This document shows positions 23,745 to 37,110 of a stretch of 64,000 nt of DNA, piece by piece. Origin of the DNA: Mansonella perstans (Eukaryota > Nematoda > Chromadorea > Rhabditida > Onchocercidae); the NCBI GenBank assembly GCA_037074765.1, contig JBAMDO010000009.1, positions 310,001 through 374,000 of the forward strand. Reading direction: 5' to 3'. The position numbers and the translations under genes are program-made. The first letter of the stretch is position 1. Every line of letters starts with the position of its first letter. The notes beneath the pieces were generated by a model. The model was not told the origin of the DNA. It saw nothing but the letters and a program-made list of their open reading frames with translations, and did not search any database.

Positions 23745-26700
23745 ATGGCTGAACAACCGAACATGGACATTTGTCCAATACCAATACCCCTACCTCCTCG
23801 AACAGTTCCACCAACAGTCATTATCCGTGTACCACCTGCTCTTACTTCACCATTACCTACCGATAAATGTGTTACAAATGCCGCAACACATTCTGCACGA
23901 AAACTTCAGGTTCATTGTTTTTGCTCTTAGTTACAAAATTTTTTTTTTCATAGTATTTTTTTTTTTTTTTTTATTTCATAATATTTTAATATTTCAAATG
24001 AATGTCAAAATCTCGAGAAATACTTTAAATAAAGGTTTATTCGAATAGTGCGTGCAATTCGAAATAGAACTTTGAGAAATGAGATATAATGGATAATTTC
24101 ATACAAATAAACAAAAATGGAATTAGAAAGTTAAATTTCACTTCTATATATCATAGTGTGGCATTTATTAAAAGAAAAAATATGAATCGGATACAAAGAT
24201 ATTAATTCAGAAATGGAAGTTTTGAGAATGATTGTAAGAGTAAAATGCATTTGTTAGCAAAAGTTGAATTATGTTTTTACAATTTCCCAGTCATCTGCAA
24301 CAAAGTTTGCGCATTATTGGATTTAGTTTTTAAACTAATAGTTTGAAGACTCTTTATAGATTGTACTGGTAATGGATTTGAAAGCTGCAAAAAATATGAA
24401 AATACGTGAAATGGCTTGCAGTGATGTGCAAAAAGTTGCAGACTCATTAAATGTTAATTTAACGGTGAGCAAATGAATGCGTAAAGGAAAACATGGATTG
24501 AAATTTTAAAAATTCACTAATATCGACAACTCTATTTTACACTAACCGTTTAGCTTTTTAAGATGCATCTTTTTAAAAAAAAAAAAAAAAAAAAATTAAA
24601 GATTTAAGAAGCAGTAGGAAACTGCTTCTCAAAACTTGGAAATGAAAAATGTTACCAAGATTAATTCAGCGCTTAGACTTCGATCGTCTTGATTTTGGTG
24701 AAACAAATGCTCTTGATGTTTTTTACAATGCTGATGTGGCACTCGTCGATGTTTCTATTGCCCAGCAGCAACCAAGTCTTTGTTACCATATTGGAGTACG
24801 CGAATCTATGGGCCAATCATATAATATCATCCTGACGGAGGAAACTTCTGAATCACTTGTTAAAGCCCTTAAGGTCTGTGCTATATTTGTGGATTAAATG
24901 GTTTTTAATTTGCCTTTATATGTACTCCAATTTAAAATTCAACTGTATCAGTATTATCTTGTATTGAAGGTCTGGATGAGTTAATGTCTTGACAGTTGTT
25001 TATAGGCTTCTCTTTATGATTTTAAAAGGATTTTATATCCCGAACCATTTATCGTGATTTGAAAAAGCTCTTCAATATCGCTATTATTCTGTGCCGAATA
25101 TTGGGAGCTTCCAAGTAGTTGATAAAACAATTGCAAAAACGCAGTATTTAAATATTTCAATATATATAAAATATTTGAATATATATATGTATATACATGT
25201 ATTTCAGAAAACATTGGCACATTTACCGCTCATAGTATACATTTTATCGAATGACAGTTCATCGTTAGTGTCGGTCGATAAAACTTCAAAGATTGAGAGT
25301 TTGTCGCAGCAGAAAAATGGCATTGATCAAGTAGCTGAAAAGGTACTCTCTTCTGAACTTCTTTTGTTTTTTTGTTTACTGTTTTTATTTAAACTATGGA
25401 CAGTTAGCGTTAGGTCAGTGGATCATGTTTTCTGTAGTAATGTAGTTGAAAAGGTACCGTGTTTCAGAGGTCGCCAACATGTTTTTTTTTTTTTTCGAAA
25501 AAGGTTTATCATGCTATCACAGACCATTCCTCTTCATGCTCAACATTTATAAAAACGAGAATAGGCTGAAATTCGTTTGATTCTTTTAAGCAGAAATTTA
25601 TTTTTGTATGCAAGACATGAAATTTTTGTGCTGGTATTTGATTAGTTTTCAGCCGTATACCAAATGTGGTCGTCTGGTAACATTCCGCTCACGGATGAAA
25701 CAAGCTTTAAAAAGTGTCCAGATTGAGGCTTCGGCACATTCGCGTGAAAAATTCTTGTCTGATCTTCGGAAAGCACGTGAAACGCAAGATATTACTGAAG
25801 CTAATCGCTTCCTGGATAAAATGAGACATCGCCTAGATAATCCGGATGTACTAAGTGTTGACACACTTTATCAGTACATGCTAAGCTATAGGTAAATTTG
25901 GTTAATGATTGTAGTATTTTTCCCATATTCAAGGGCATTTAATGAATCTCAAAATTATTTTTGCCGAGCATTGCTGAATCAGTCATTCAGTGCAAACAGC
26001 TTCTATTAATGCAGCTGTATATTAGAAAGAAAGATTTCAAAGCTTTCTGTGTTAGACATCATCTACTGGTTACTATACACTTTTCTTTTCTTGTCCAACG
26101 TACATCACATTCTTCATATGCCAATGATGTCGATTTATTTCGGCGCTTGAATGCTTCGTCGAAATAAAATCTCCTCATCGGATTTTGTGGGGGATTTCAT
26201 TTGAAACGATAAACTTTATCCAGTTATCAAATTCATGCCAGTCATTCTTATTGCATGAAGACACCCGAATAAAAAATAATTTACATTTAAGAAGTTGTTG
26301 CAGAAAATTTTAATTTTTTCTTTCATTTTTAAAAATATTAATATAAATTCTCTGGAAGATAAGATTTTTACCTGGAAGTAGATTTCAGAGACAATCAGAA
26401 TTATGATGCAATGATAAGCCTTTATGATGATCTCAGCCGAATCGAAAATTGTTCCATTGTGAATTCTCAGGCTATACGCTTTCTTTATGCCTTTGCACTT
26501 AATAGGTTATTTTTTCAATCGTATTTTTTCGTAATTGAGATGTTTTGCAGTATTTTCTTTTTTTATTCTGTATTATTACTGCTTATGGATCTTTCCCTAT
26601 AGCGACACATTATCCAGGGTACACATTAGTTATATGAATATCTCGAGAGTAATGTACTGAATAGAAAACATTAAGTGATTTTATAAGCGGCGCTTGGCTA

Positions 26701-29700
26701 ATTCTATTAGCTAAAAATAGTTCATGGTGTATCCGAAATTGGAATTTACTATTGCTGCTGCTACAAATGATATGATTTACATTTGTGATTTGTGGAGTTT
26801 AGTTCTCTTGTACCCTGCAAAATCATAAATTTAAACTATCATATGTACCAGTAGCGACAGTAAAAAATTTTTTGTTGATTATCTGCTTATCTACTATTAG
26901 AATAATCGAAAATTTGAAATTTGCTAAATTTTTTAGACGGAATAAAGAGGGTGATCGTGATCGAGCTTTGCAAACGGTATTGCAAGTAACTTGTAACGAT
27001 GGCACTGCCGTATCGCCTGATATAATATGTTTAGCAGGACGTATCTACAAGGATAAATTCATCACTAGTAATTATGAAGATCGTGAATCATTGGATAAAG
27101 CAATTGAGTGGTATCGACGAGCATTCGATTTGTCACCTTTGGAATATTCTGGAATAAATTTAATAACATTGTTGCGTGCTCGCGGTGAAACATTCGAAAA
27201 TAATAGTGAGATGCAGCAAATTGGTATGTGTAATTATAAGTTTTTATTGGGAATAGTTCTTTTTTTGATGATTGTGATATAATATGCGCGATTATTATTC
27301 AGAATATTATATAGAACCCTGATCAGTATAGTGGATGTAATTTTTTGTATCTGTTACAGATATGTTAAGCAGAAAAGCTATCAGTCATAGAAAATGCACT
27401 CTTATATATGGTGGAGAGTCGTGGGTTTTTATTTATTGAATTAAATTACAGCTGTCGTACTTAACAGTTTACTTGGAAGAAAAGGCGCTTTAGCGAATTT
27501 AACCGAGTATTGGGATGTGGCCACTTATTTTGAGGTTTCGGTATTAGCTGATGATTATCCAAAGGCATGCCAGGCAGCTTTAAAAATGGCAATTTTGAAA
27601 CCACCTATTTGGTAAGCGAAATGATTCTTTTAAAGAATATCACTTTGTTAAGTATTTTATATATATATAGTAAAACGTCATTTACTTCATCAGTTGTTTC
27701 GAATCAAGACTTCATCCTTCAAGGTCTGTGTTTCAACGCAGGATACCAGTCGGAAGTATTTTTCTGAAAAATAAAAGGAACAGATTAAATGATAAAGGAA
27801 AAAAGAAAGCAAATTTTAAGTACTCGATGTAATTATCTTCTGCGTACTTGGCTTAGCATTCTGAATGATCATTCTCTATACTAAGCTTGGTTACTTATAG
27901 GTTCTTAAAATCAACAATGGAAAATATAAAATTGTTGAATCGTTGTGCAGCAACAATGTCACCCATAGAAAAAGAAAAACAGCAGTTTTTGTTTTGGTCA
28001 GAATTTTTCATGGAAACTATCGATTCAGAAGAGGAAATTGTTTGCGGACGGTTTCCGGTTCTTATTCAAGAAGTTACAAAGGTCACTTTCTTCAGTACTC
28101 TCTTTTGTCATGCATTTGGCTTATTTTATTTTTAAAAGATTGGTTCTTTTGCTGGATACATTCTACTTTTTCGTAGATTCAAAATATTTTGCTTACTATA
28201 GAAGGAAACTTCCTAATATTTCTGAATGTTCTCTAAAGTATCGAAATGTCAAACGCACGATTCTTCAATTGTTAGTTTTTTATGTAGTAGGCAGTAATGC
28301 TTATGTTTTGCTCTATTTCAGCAGTACACACCGAGCTTTTTAACGTTGAATGTAAGCGAAGGTTCGATAATTCTCAGTCATGTTCTGGAAAGCAGTCAAC
28401 AAAAAAAACCTCCACCGGGTGAGATATCTTTCTTTTTTGTGACCTACCGAAACTGTTATTATTTTGGTGGATTCATTCATCAATTTTTTGATATCGAATT
28501 CTTAATGTTGCGTGTAGGCAAGGGAATAATCAGAACAACCTTTTGTTGACATGGTAATAATTAAAACTAGCACTTACACTGGAAAAAGCATTTATACTTA
28601 TATATGTAATGTTATACCTACATATTTTTTTTCCATATATATATATTTTTTGTTTCTTATATATATATCAAAATAAGTAAGAATAAATCTAAAAAAAAAT
28701 CAAATTTGAATCATCAGAATTTTCAAATTAGATAGATTTTTTTTCAATTTTTTTTTTTTTTTTTGTTATTTTTTACCATGTGTGATTATCTAAAGTGTTT
28801 CGTGGAATTAAGACTGTTGACAAGATTAACAAAAAGCCTTTACTGAATTGAAACTTTTGCAACAGTTGACTGGTTAGGATGGGGTCGTCCATTCCGATGA
28901 TTTTTGGCTCTTGGATAATAGAAGAGTTGTATAGAGAAGTGGGGAAGGGTCTTGATACGTTATGTTTAGAAGCAGAACTGACCCTCTGCAGTTGACTCCA
29001 TTCTTTTTATAGCAGTATTGATATGCATAGATAACAAAGAACTTGGACCTTTGGAGTTACACAAAGAATCTACAATACAATCTTAGACGGTTGATGGCTA
29101 TTAAGTCAATTGTACGTTTATGAATACATAGAGAAAGAATTACATATTGTTAGATTAGGAGTAGGAGCTTAATCATTACAATACTTTGTTTACTACCGCA
29201 AACATCGAAATTTCGACAATGAGATAATAGAGAATGGAAAGTTACAGTGTACAATGCGACTTTGTCCATTACAGTAGATATGATGATTTGATTCGTAAGG
29301 AAAAAAAATGAAATATTACTATTCACTACATGCTACCGCAATTATAATCAATATATCCAAAATATTTGAGAAAAATTTGCTTCGGTCTTTTCCGACAAGG
29401 TACTTATTGAGGTACCTATGAGAACTAGAATGATTTTGGCTGGGGTTATTGAAATTAGGTGGTTTTGGGTTTATGGTATTAGTAATATATGTATAAGATT
29501 TGTATCGCAGTCGTATTTCTTATTTTGAAAGGACATATTTAGTCTTGTCGTTTATGTGTCATAATCTTTTCTGTTGCAGGTATCCATCGGTGGCATTTCA
29601 CTGCTGCAAATATTAAAGCAGTTTCTGCATCTAAACGTGATGACCGTTCTATGTTCCTTTACGTCCACGAAAATTCAGACGACTTCAATTTGGTATTTCC

Positions 29701-32700
29701 ATCAGCCGCTCACTGCAATAAGTATCTTCTTGATTTTTGCTATTTCGTTTATCAGATAATCCTATATAAGATAGATTTTTTTAGTGTGCAATTTTTCTAG
29801 GGTAATGGGTTTGTTGATCGAAATGATTAATGAATTGGATGGTAATGCAGGTCGTGTTTTGCAGGATTGCGAAGCCCAGAATCACTTAGAGGTAATTGAC
29901 AGTTATTTGCACTGAGTGGTAAACTACAACAATTTATTTCTGATCACATTGGTTGATATTTTAGTTTGAGTATGAATTAACAAACAGTGGTGATCGTGTG
30001 GTACTTGGTCGTGGAACATATGGTGTTGTTTATGCTGGAAGGGATTTGTCGACACAGAGGTAAAATTTTGTTTCTTGATTAATTTGAAACTTGATATTTT
30101 TTTTTTTTTTTTTTTTGTTTGCCTTATTGTGTAGTTTGTGTCGTTCATTCAATTCACCGACTTTCGAAATTGGAGCATGCATTTTCTTCATGAAAAAATT
30201 ACTTTCTGTATCTTATCGTCGCTACCATCTTCTTTATAAGTCAATTCAAGACAGTTTGGACGGCGTTACATCTGAGTTATGAACAAATATGTGAAGCATA
30301 TTTTATATATAAATCATTTTTAACGAACTCGGATATCTCGTTCACTTTTGTTCATTCTTTTTATGCGCTTTAAGTTCATTTGGGGCAGTATTTCACAGAG
30401 GATTCTGCGTGTTGTGTGATTCTAAATACTCTGATAATTTAAAAATTGGTTTGTACTTTTAATATTAATAGATCGATAGTGGTAAAAGAAGTGGAAGTTA
30501 AAAATGAAGAGGAAGTGCAACCACTGATGGAAGAGATTCAGTTACATTCAACTCTTTCACATCAGAATATTGTCCAGTATCTCGGATGTAAATTAGTTAA
30601 AAAAGATCAAGGGAATGATATTTTTCAAATTATCATGGAACAAGTCCCTGGAGGTAAGCAAAATTGTGATAAACTTAATAAATCAGGTTGTTCAGACAAT
30701 ACTAGAAGTAAATACAAAATAAAACTTCAAATTTTTTCCAACTCTGAAAAGAAAGGCGTTTTTACAGGCAGTTTAAGCTCGTTGCTGCGCAGCAAGTGGG
30801 GTCCATTGCTAGATAATGAGAAAACGATGGCTATATATGGTAAACAAATACTCGACGGTTTGCGCTATTTGGTATGTCTTAGAACTTTTTATATTGTGTG
30901 TTTATATGGGTGATTCAGAGTTTGCGTTTGCATCTCGTCATACTTATAAATAAATGATTTCTGTTCTGCTTTTAAGCATGATTAATGCTTTATCTTCTTT
31001 TTGAATATGTTTCCTTTGCTTTTCAATTGTTAAAAAGCTTATAAATCAAGATTTCGTTATAATTTTCTTGTTGAAATAGGCAGTAAACCTATTCATGCGG
31101 TTTTTCAGATTCATCTATTCCTTGTCTTATTCCAGTTCTGATCTTCCAGACTACAATTTTTGTAAATTTTATGGGAAATTGTTGTAGCATGATCAGAAGA
31201 TAGTTCACCGTGATATAAAAGGAGATAATGTATTGGTGAATACATACAGTGGTGTTTGTAAAATATCTGATTTTGGCACATGCAAAAGGTTAGCTGGTCT
31301 GAATCCAGTAACGGAAACATTTACTGGAACTTTGCAATATATGGCTCCAGAGGTAAGCATTTTATCAGAAGGAATTCTTGGTGTATCATTAATTGATCTG
31401 TCTTTTTGTTTATCTGTACATTTCTATTCCTATTCCTTAATAAATAAAACCTTTGAGAGCATTAATACCGTAATAGTTTCCCAGATTCGAATGATGCGAC
31501 GAAACTTTGCATATGATTTTCATTCTATTTAATTTTCCGCGTATTTGTCAGGTAATCGATCATGGGCAACGGGGATACGGCGCTCCAGCAGACATTTGGA
31601 GCTTTGGTTGTACGATGGTTGAAATGGCTACCGGTCGACCACCGTTTGTTGAACTTGGCTCACCGCAAGCGGCAATGTTCAAGGTGGGAATGTTCAAGAC
31701 TCATCCACCGATACCGGATGGTTTGAGTGAGCGATGTAAACGATTCATTTTGAGGTATGCTAAATTTGTTCGCTAGCCATATAGTGATCAAGAATATTAA
31801 ATTTAGCCCAAAAACCTCTGAGAATGGGATGGCAAGTCTTATAACTTCGCAACTCACTTTCTGGCAACAATTGCACAGTGGCTTTTTAAAAATAGAAGAA
31901 TTTTGACATTTGTATGCAACTAGTCGTTTTTATAGTCAACTGCATACTGTCGCGGATACAACTTTTTTGCTACAATCATTGAAACAGCTTACTTTGGCTT
32001 TCTAATTGTCATATCTCATCTATGATTTTTATTATATTGCACTATTGCATTGTTTTGGATTTTTGCAGATGTTTTGAACCTGATCCACGGAAGCGTGCAA
32101 CAGCAGCAGAATTACTAATGGATCCTTTCATACAGCACTTAATACCACATTCGTATGTTTTTTCTTCTCATATTAGTTGTTTTTTTCTTATAGGTAATGT
32201 TAATTGTTTATAGCATAATCGTTAATGTAATGTTATATTTCTCTTTCAGAAATCGAACTGGAAGTGCTAATAAAAAACACTTTGATGCACGGAAATATAA
32301 TCGCGGTAAGTTTATGGATTATAAATATGTGGGCAATTTGTTTTGAAGAACTCATCAAGTAATCATTCTAATATTGAACACAGAGTAATTCTATGATACA
32401 TGTTAAGAATCTGAGGTCACCTAATCTTATATTTTTTCTTAAATCTTCGTTGTGATAAGAGAAAAAATTATGTAACTCTCCATATCATTTCTACCACTTC
32501 ACTATTCGCTTTGCTTCTATCAAATCTAATTTTAAACTATAGTTGCATTTATTATTACTAGATTAAAAGTCTGTCATTACTTGCTTGGAATTTATGGTTT
32601 GCTTATTTTTTGAATGTATTTCTACGTTATCTTGTTTGTTATTTCAAAATGTGCTTCATCTACATAGCTCTTAGCGTCTCAAGTTTCTTCAATTTTTTCG

Positions 32701-35700
32701 TAGTAGTACCTTGTTTTTTCAAAGCTTTCCTTCTTTATGTCTAATTAGAAGCAGAAATATACAAAATTTGCAGAAATACAGCGCTCAGTGTCCTATATAG
32801 GTGCGCAAGGAGAAGCAGCTAAAGATATGGAAGCATCGAAAAATTTACATTTGTTAATTGAAACTGCAACAACTCCTCGTCTTACATCATATCAATTAGA
32901 TCACAGTACCATCAGTGCAAATTCATGCAATTTACAACTAAGTCAGCCTTCATCACCAGTCATCGGTAATCATTTTTTATGTCATTATTCATTCAAAACT
33001 ATTTACTCATTTGGTTTGTTTGATTCATTTCCAAGAGATTTTTAAATTTATTTTCAAATGAAAAGAGCAAAAGTTGAGATCATTTTACAGATGATAATAC
33101 TCACCCACAATTGAATTCATCTTCATTATTTGGTAGTTCTTTGGTGAATGGTTCTATCTCATCATTTACAAATTCCGGTTCGTTAAATCGGACTGCTTCC
33201 GATGAAAGTGGAATATCTTCGCGGTTCTTTATGCTTAAGAAAGATTCCGAACGACGCAATACTTTGGCTCGTTTCATGTTGGATTATAAAATCGAAGTAT
33301 TCCTTTTTTCATTTTATCTGCAAATGTGCAAATGAATTAGAGGCGTTGTTGGATGTATAAAGAACGTCATTTTCAAGAGATTTAAGCATAGTCGAATACA
33401 GTATATTTAGTATTTAAGCATTCATGATATTTCCTGAGTTTTTCTGATAATTCTGTTAACGTTTTTTTTTTTTTTTTTTTTAGATTATTGATAACTGGTA
33501 TGAGCATCTTACAAAAAGTCAACTTACAGGTGATTTACTTGTCACAAAGGTAAGTTCTTGAACGTTGTAATATTGGTAGAAGTAAAGTAAAAAATTGAAA
33601 CAAAAAGTAGAATTAACGATAAGCATGGATTTTAGTTATGCCTGATGTCGTTTTTAAAATGCATTGTTCAGTACAAAGTTTCCAGGAAATGCTGCTAACT
33701 TTGCTGCTTGGAATGCGTAATTATTTATTTTCAAAGGATACAGCCCCTATACAGGTTAGTACATGTACGTTTGTTTATGGCACACTAAAACCTGAAACGT
33801 TATACGTTGAAAAGGTTAAAGCAATGAATTTCAGGCTATTTTAAACCACACATTGCCTTCAGGAGATTTGAATAAACGAGCCATTTTAATAAAATTTCAA
33901 TCAGGTTTTATAAACTCCTTGAAATCTTTTTTTTAAAAAAAAAAGTTACGTAAAATATTCCAGTAATATTTGTATACCTTTGAAATATTTGTAATTTCAT
34001 TCTCAGGATGCAATTGATACGATCCGTGCACAGCTTGATTTCGAGCCTGCTGCAATATCACAAGTTAATCTTGCGCTGTATGGTTTTTCGGAAGCAGTGC
34101 AACCATCACTACGTCAACAAACCATCAAACCACATTGGATCTTTGCTCTTGATAATCTGATACGTAGTGCTGTGCAAGCCGCTGTTAGTATTCTTTCTCC
34201 AGGTATGGTTTTCGTATAATTTTTATCGAGCATCTTTTTTACCGCTGCAACGATATGTACATTCAACATGCAAAGTATTTGCGAACCACCAGACTTATCT
34301 CATTTTAATAATCAGTTTTGCTTCAGATAGTTGACATGAATTTTATATGAATACAATTGTTTATTTAATTGAAAAAAGATTACACGTCTTTGATTCTGAA
34401 ACATTTATTGAACTATTGCTTAAATGCTTGTATCATGCAAGTTTATGCTCTTGTATAGCTGCACTGTTTTGTTGTATCACAAGCAGAAAATATGCTAATG
34501 TGAGCTTTCATGCAGTTTTGGTATTTCCTTTAAAGTGATTCGATAGTTGTTCCTTTGCTATTCTCTGACATCTATTAAATTCGTCATTGAATGTTTTCTC
34601 TAAATTTGGAAATTTACTTTCATTTACTGCAGAAAGTATTTAAACGATAATGAAAATACATAGCTTTGAAAATAGAAAATTAAAAAACACGAGGAGTAGA
34701 AATGGAATTGTAGTAGTTTCAAGTTAAGAGAAACACGGCTGAAAAAATAAAACGCATTTCGATAGGATACATTTACTTTATAAAAAGTAAATATAAAAAA
34801 ACTTTATATTTACTTTTTGTAAAAAAATTGGATAAGTAAATGGACTCATTCTATCGGAATTAATTAAATTTGTCATTTATGACATTCTTCATGAGGAAGA
34901 CATATGTTACGATGTCTACGCGTCGTATCTTACAGATCTTATTAGCTTTTGATTTGTCTCTCATTTTTCTTGTTTCACATTCTATTTGATTTCATTTTCT
35001 TAACAATTAAATTTTTCTTTTTTTTTTTTTAAATTTGTAGCGTAAGCTAAATTTTTTTTTTTTTTTAAATTTATAGCTTAAGAAATCCTTACGTGTTACT
35101 AGAAGGATACTAATATTCCGGAATCGGTAGTTCAATGTTGTGTTTTCTTTTTTTTTTGTAATGGTATTCAGTTACATTAATATTACAGTCTCATAACGTA
35201 TTGGTCCTATCGTAAATTTAAAAAACCCGTCCACGGTATCATTATTAGAAAAGTAATATAATCATTCATTTAACTATTTCAACACCCGAGACGGAAAACT
35301 GAACTAAAAATTTATTCAGATAGATTTATGGAATTATGCAATTACCATTAAATTATCACTAATATGCATACTTTGATTTATGGCTACTTGGATCTTTTTG
35401 AAATTGCTAGTTCTGTTGCTATGGAAATAATTTTCCGATGATATGTGGCATAGCTTAATATCATCGGAAAATTCAGATTAAGTGAAAAATGAACAAATCA
35501 GATCATTTAAGTGAACTGCTTGTCCTGGTTTGGCAAAAATGAAATCTGATATCAAAATAGATGCATCTTAGTATTTGCTGTACATTTTGGAGAAGTTGAG
35601 GTATTAATTTTTTTAAAGGAAGCTTACGGTTCTTTGTTTACTGCTTTTAATTCATTATTGGTAGCATTGGTACTACAATTGATAATTCAGATCTATCGGC

Positions 35701-37110
35701 AATGCTTTCGGTGCAGGATGCACCAGGTAATCGTATGTCATCGTTATCTCGTGAAAGTGGTGGCTCTCACAGTGAACATTCAACTGTGGATAGTCGGTCG
35801 TGTTCTGCTTCTCGTGGTATTACACGGGAAGCCATGTGGGGTAATTTTTCACCGGAAATGCGGAAAGAAATGCGAGCTTTGGTTGATGAAAACAGGAGGT
35901 GAAATCGATTGTCTGACTTTGCTCCCATGTATTCAAATGAAAACCTCCAGCGAAAATGTTTTATTTTGACAACATATTTTAGCCGTAGTTATTTGTTTTT
36001 TGGAGTTTTAGAGGAATCTTGTGTTTTAATTGACTTTCCTTCAATTTCTCTTGTTTCTCCTTTTTTCAGCTCCATGATCTCGTTTAGGTTATTTGAAGAA
36101 TTGGTTGCCGTTGAGCGTGAATACAACGAATTACTACAAACTACTCTGAAAGAGAAAAGATTACGCGTAGAACGTTTGTCTGATTTGTTGTCTGATAATG
36201 ACAATACGGCGAGTAATCAACAACTGCTAACAATACCATCGTTACCATCCGGTATTCCCATATCATCATTGGTTCTGCAGACCAAAGCGGGATCTAAATC
36301 TTTACCGGTATGCACAGCGGGAAGTTTTCAATCCTTGGAACAAGAACCACTCAATTGCGCCGAAACTTCTTCGTGAGTTGATCAATTTCTTGAAGTGGGA
36401 TTTAAATTTAAAATCTTATACAAATTTTATCATTCACTTTAGTTGTTAATTGCAATAAATGTTTCAAGAACTGTTCGGGATGATGAGTTAGCACAGTGGT
36501 TGCGTTCTTTCGGATGTGATGATACGACAATTGGGCGAATTCAGGAAGAAGAATATACAAGGCAGGATCTTCTCGACTTTGTCACTCGAGAAGACTTAAT
36601 GAAACTTAATTTGAGGTACGTCTATATAGCAGGTAGGACTGGTTTGACAAAAAGGAGGAGCCCATATAGAACTACATATAAATGAAAAAGGAAAACTAGA
36701 AAAGATTACGATTCGGATAAAAAGTTTGTCTTGAGGATGTGAAATTCGGTATCTACTACTGTCCTAGCTGCAATTTCAACAGGTCTCAATTGCTATCTTT
36801 TATAATTTCCGAAAGGCATAAATAGATATACTGTATATCTGTTTGTTTTTTGTCGATTACATCTGCTGCCAAATTCTTTTTCCTTTTCAAATGAGTGTTC
36901 TTTTTTTATCATTTTATATTTGCTATATTTCACAGAGGTGGTATAGTGTGTCGCATTTGGCGAAAAATTTTGCAAAGTCGTGGAAGCCAACGGTTTTATA
37001 GTTTTTCAAGTTCAGCGGGTTTCCATTCGAAGCATAGCTCATCGGAGGATTTTCACTCGATGTCAAATGATCAAGAAATATTCACCGTCACTGAACTGAA
37101 CAATACATGA
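23745..37110 (+). CDS. nsy-1: NSY-1/ASK1 MAP kinase kinase kinase
   Basis: About 28 exons, roughly 1470 residues: 23745-23909, 24360-24464, 24670-24873, 25208-25342, 25653-25891, 26389-26505, 26937-27223, 27452-27611, 27901-28081, 28322-28418, 29580-29721, 29801-29891, 29965-30059, 30472-30653, 30768-30871, 31188-31352, 31552-31754, 32069-32152, 32250-32305, 32774-32965, 33091-33296, 33484-33529, 33636-33754, 34007-34202, 35665-35898, 36088-36372, 36469-36615, 36936-37110. The product phosphorylates p38/JNK MAP2Ks in stress, innate immunity and neuronal fate. Order: N-terminal and central regulatory (TPR-like) region with [17 protein letters not shown] and LAGRIYKD; kinase domain about 645-915 with [25 protein letters not shown] and activation loop [21 protein letters not shown] at the place of the 14-3-3 site; [11 protein letters not shown]; a coiled coil near 1270-1300; a SAM-like domain near 1365-1412; a Ser-rich tail. 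Catalytic residues are intact. Unresolved: the 34202/35665 junction is out of phase, so an exon is probably missing, and the 33529/33636 donor choice is uncertain. Confidence 0.95.
34758..34859. repeat. Long imperfect inverted repeat
   Basis: Inner 21-nt arms at 34777-34797 and 34803-34823 pair almost perfectly around five bases. Outer arms (TTCGATAGGATACATTTA and its imperfect complement near 34837-34859) extend the foldback. It sits in the 1.5-kb nsy-1 intron after 34202. Confidence 0.8.
35431..35471. repeat. Perfect 14-bp inverted repeat
   Basis: TTTTCCGATGATAT at 35431-35444 and its exact complement ATATCATCGGAAAA at 35458-35471 are separated by 13 nt, in the same nsy-1 intron as the foldback at 34.8 kb. 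Confidence 0.85.

Noticed and set aside
35634..35969. 111-residue plus-strand frame over an nsy-1 exon
   Set aside because: Wrong frame: the correct frame leads from [16 protein letters not shown] into the coiled-coil exon and matches the family.
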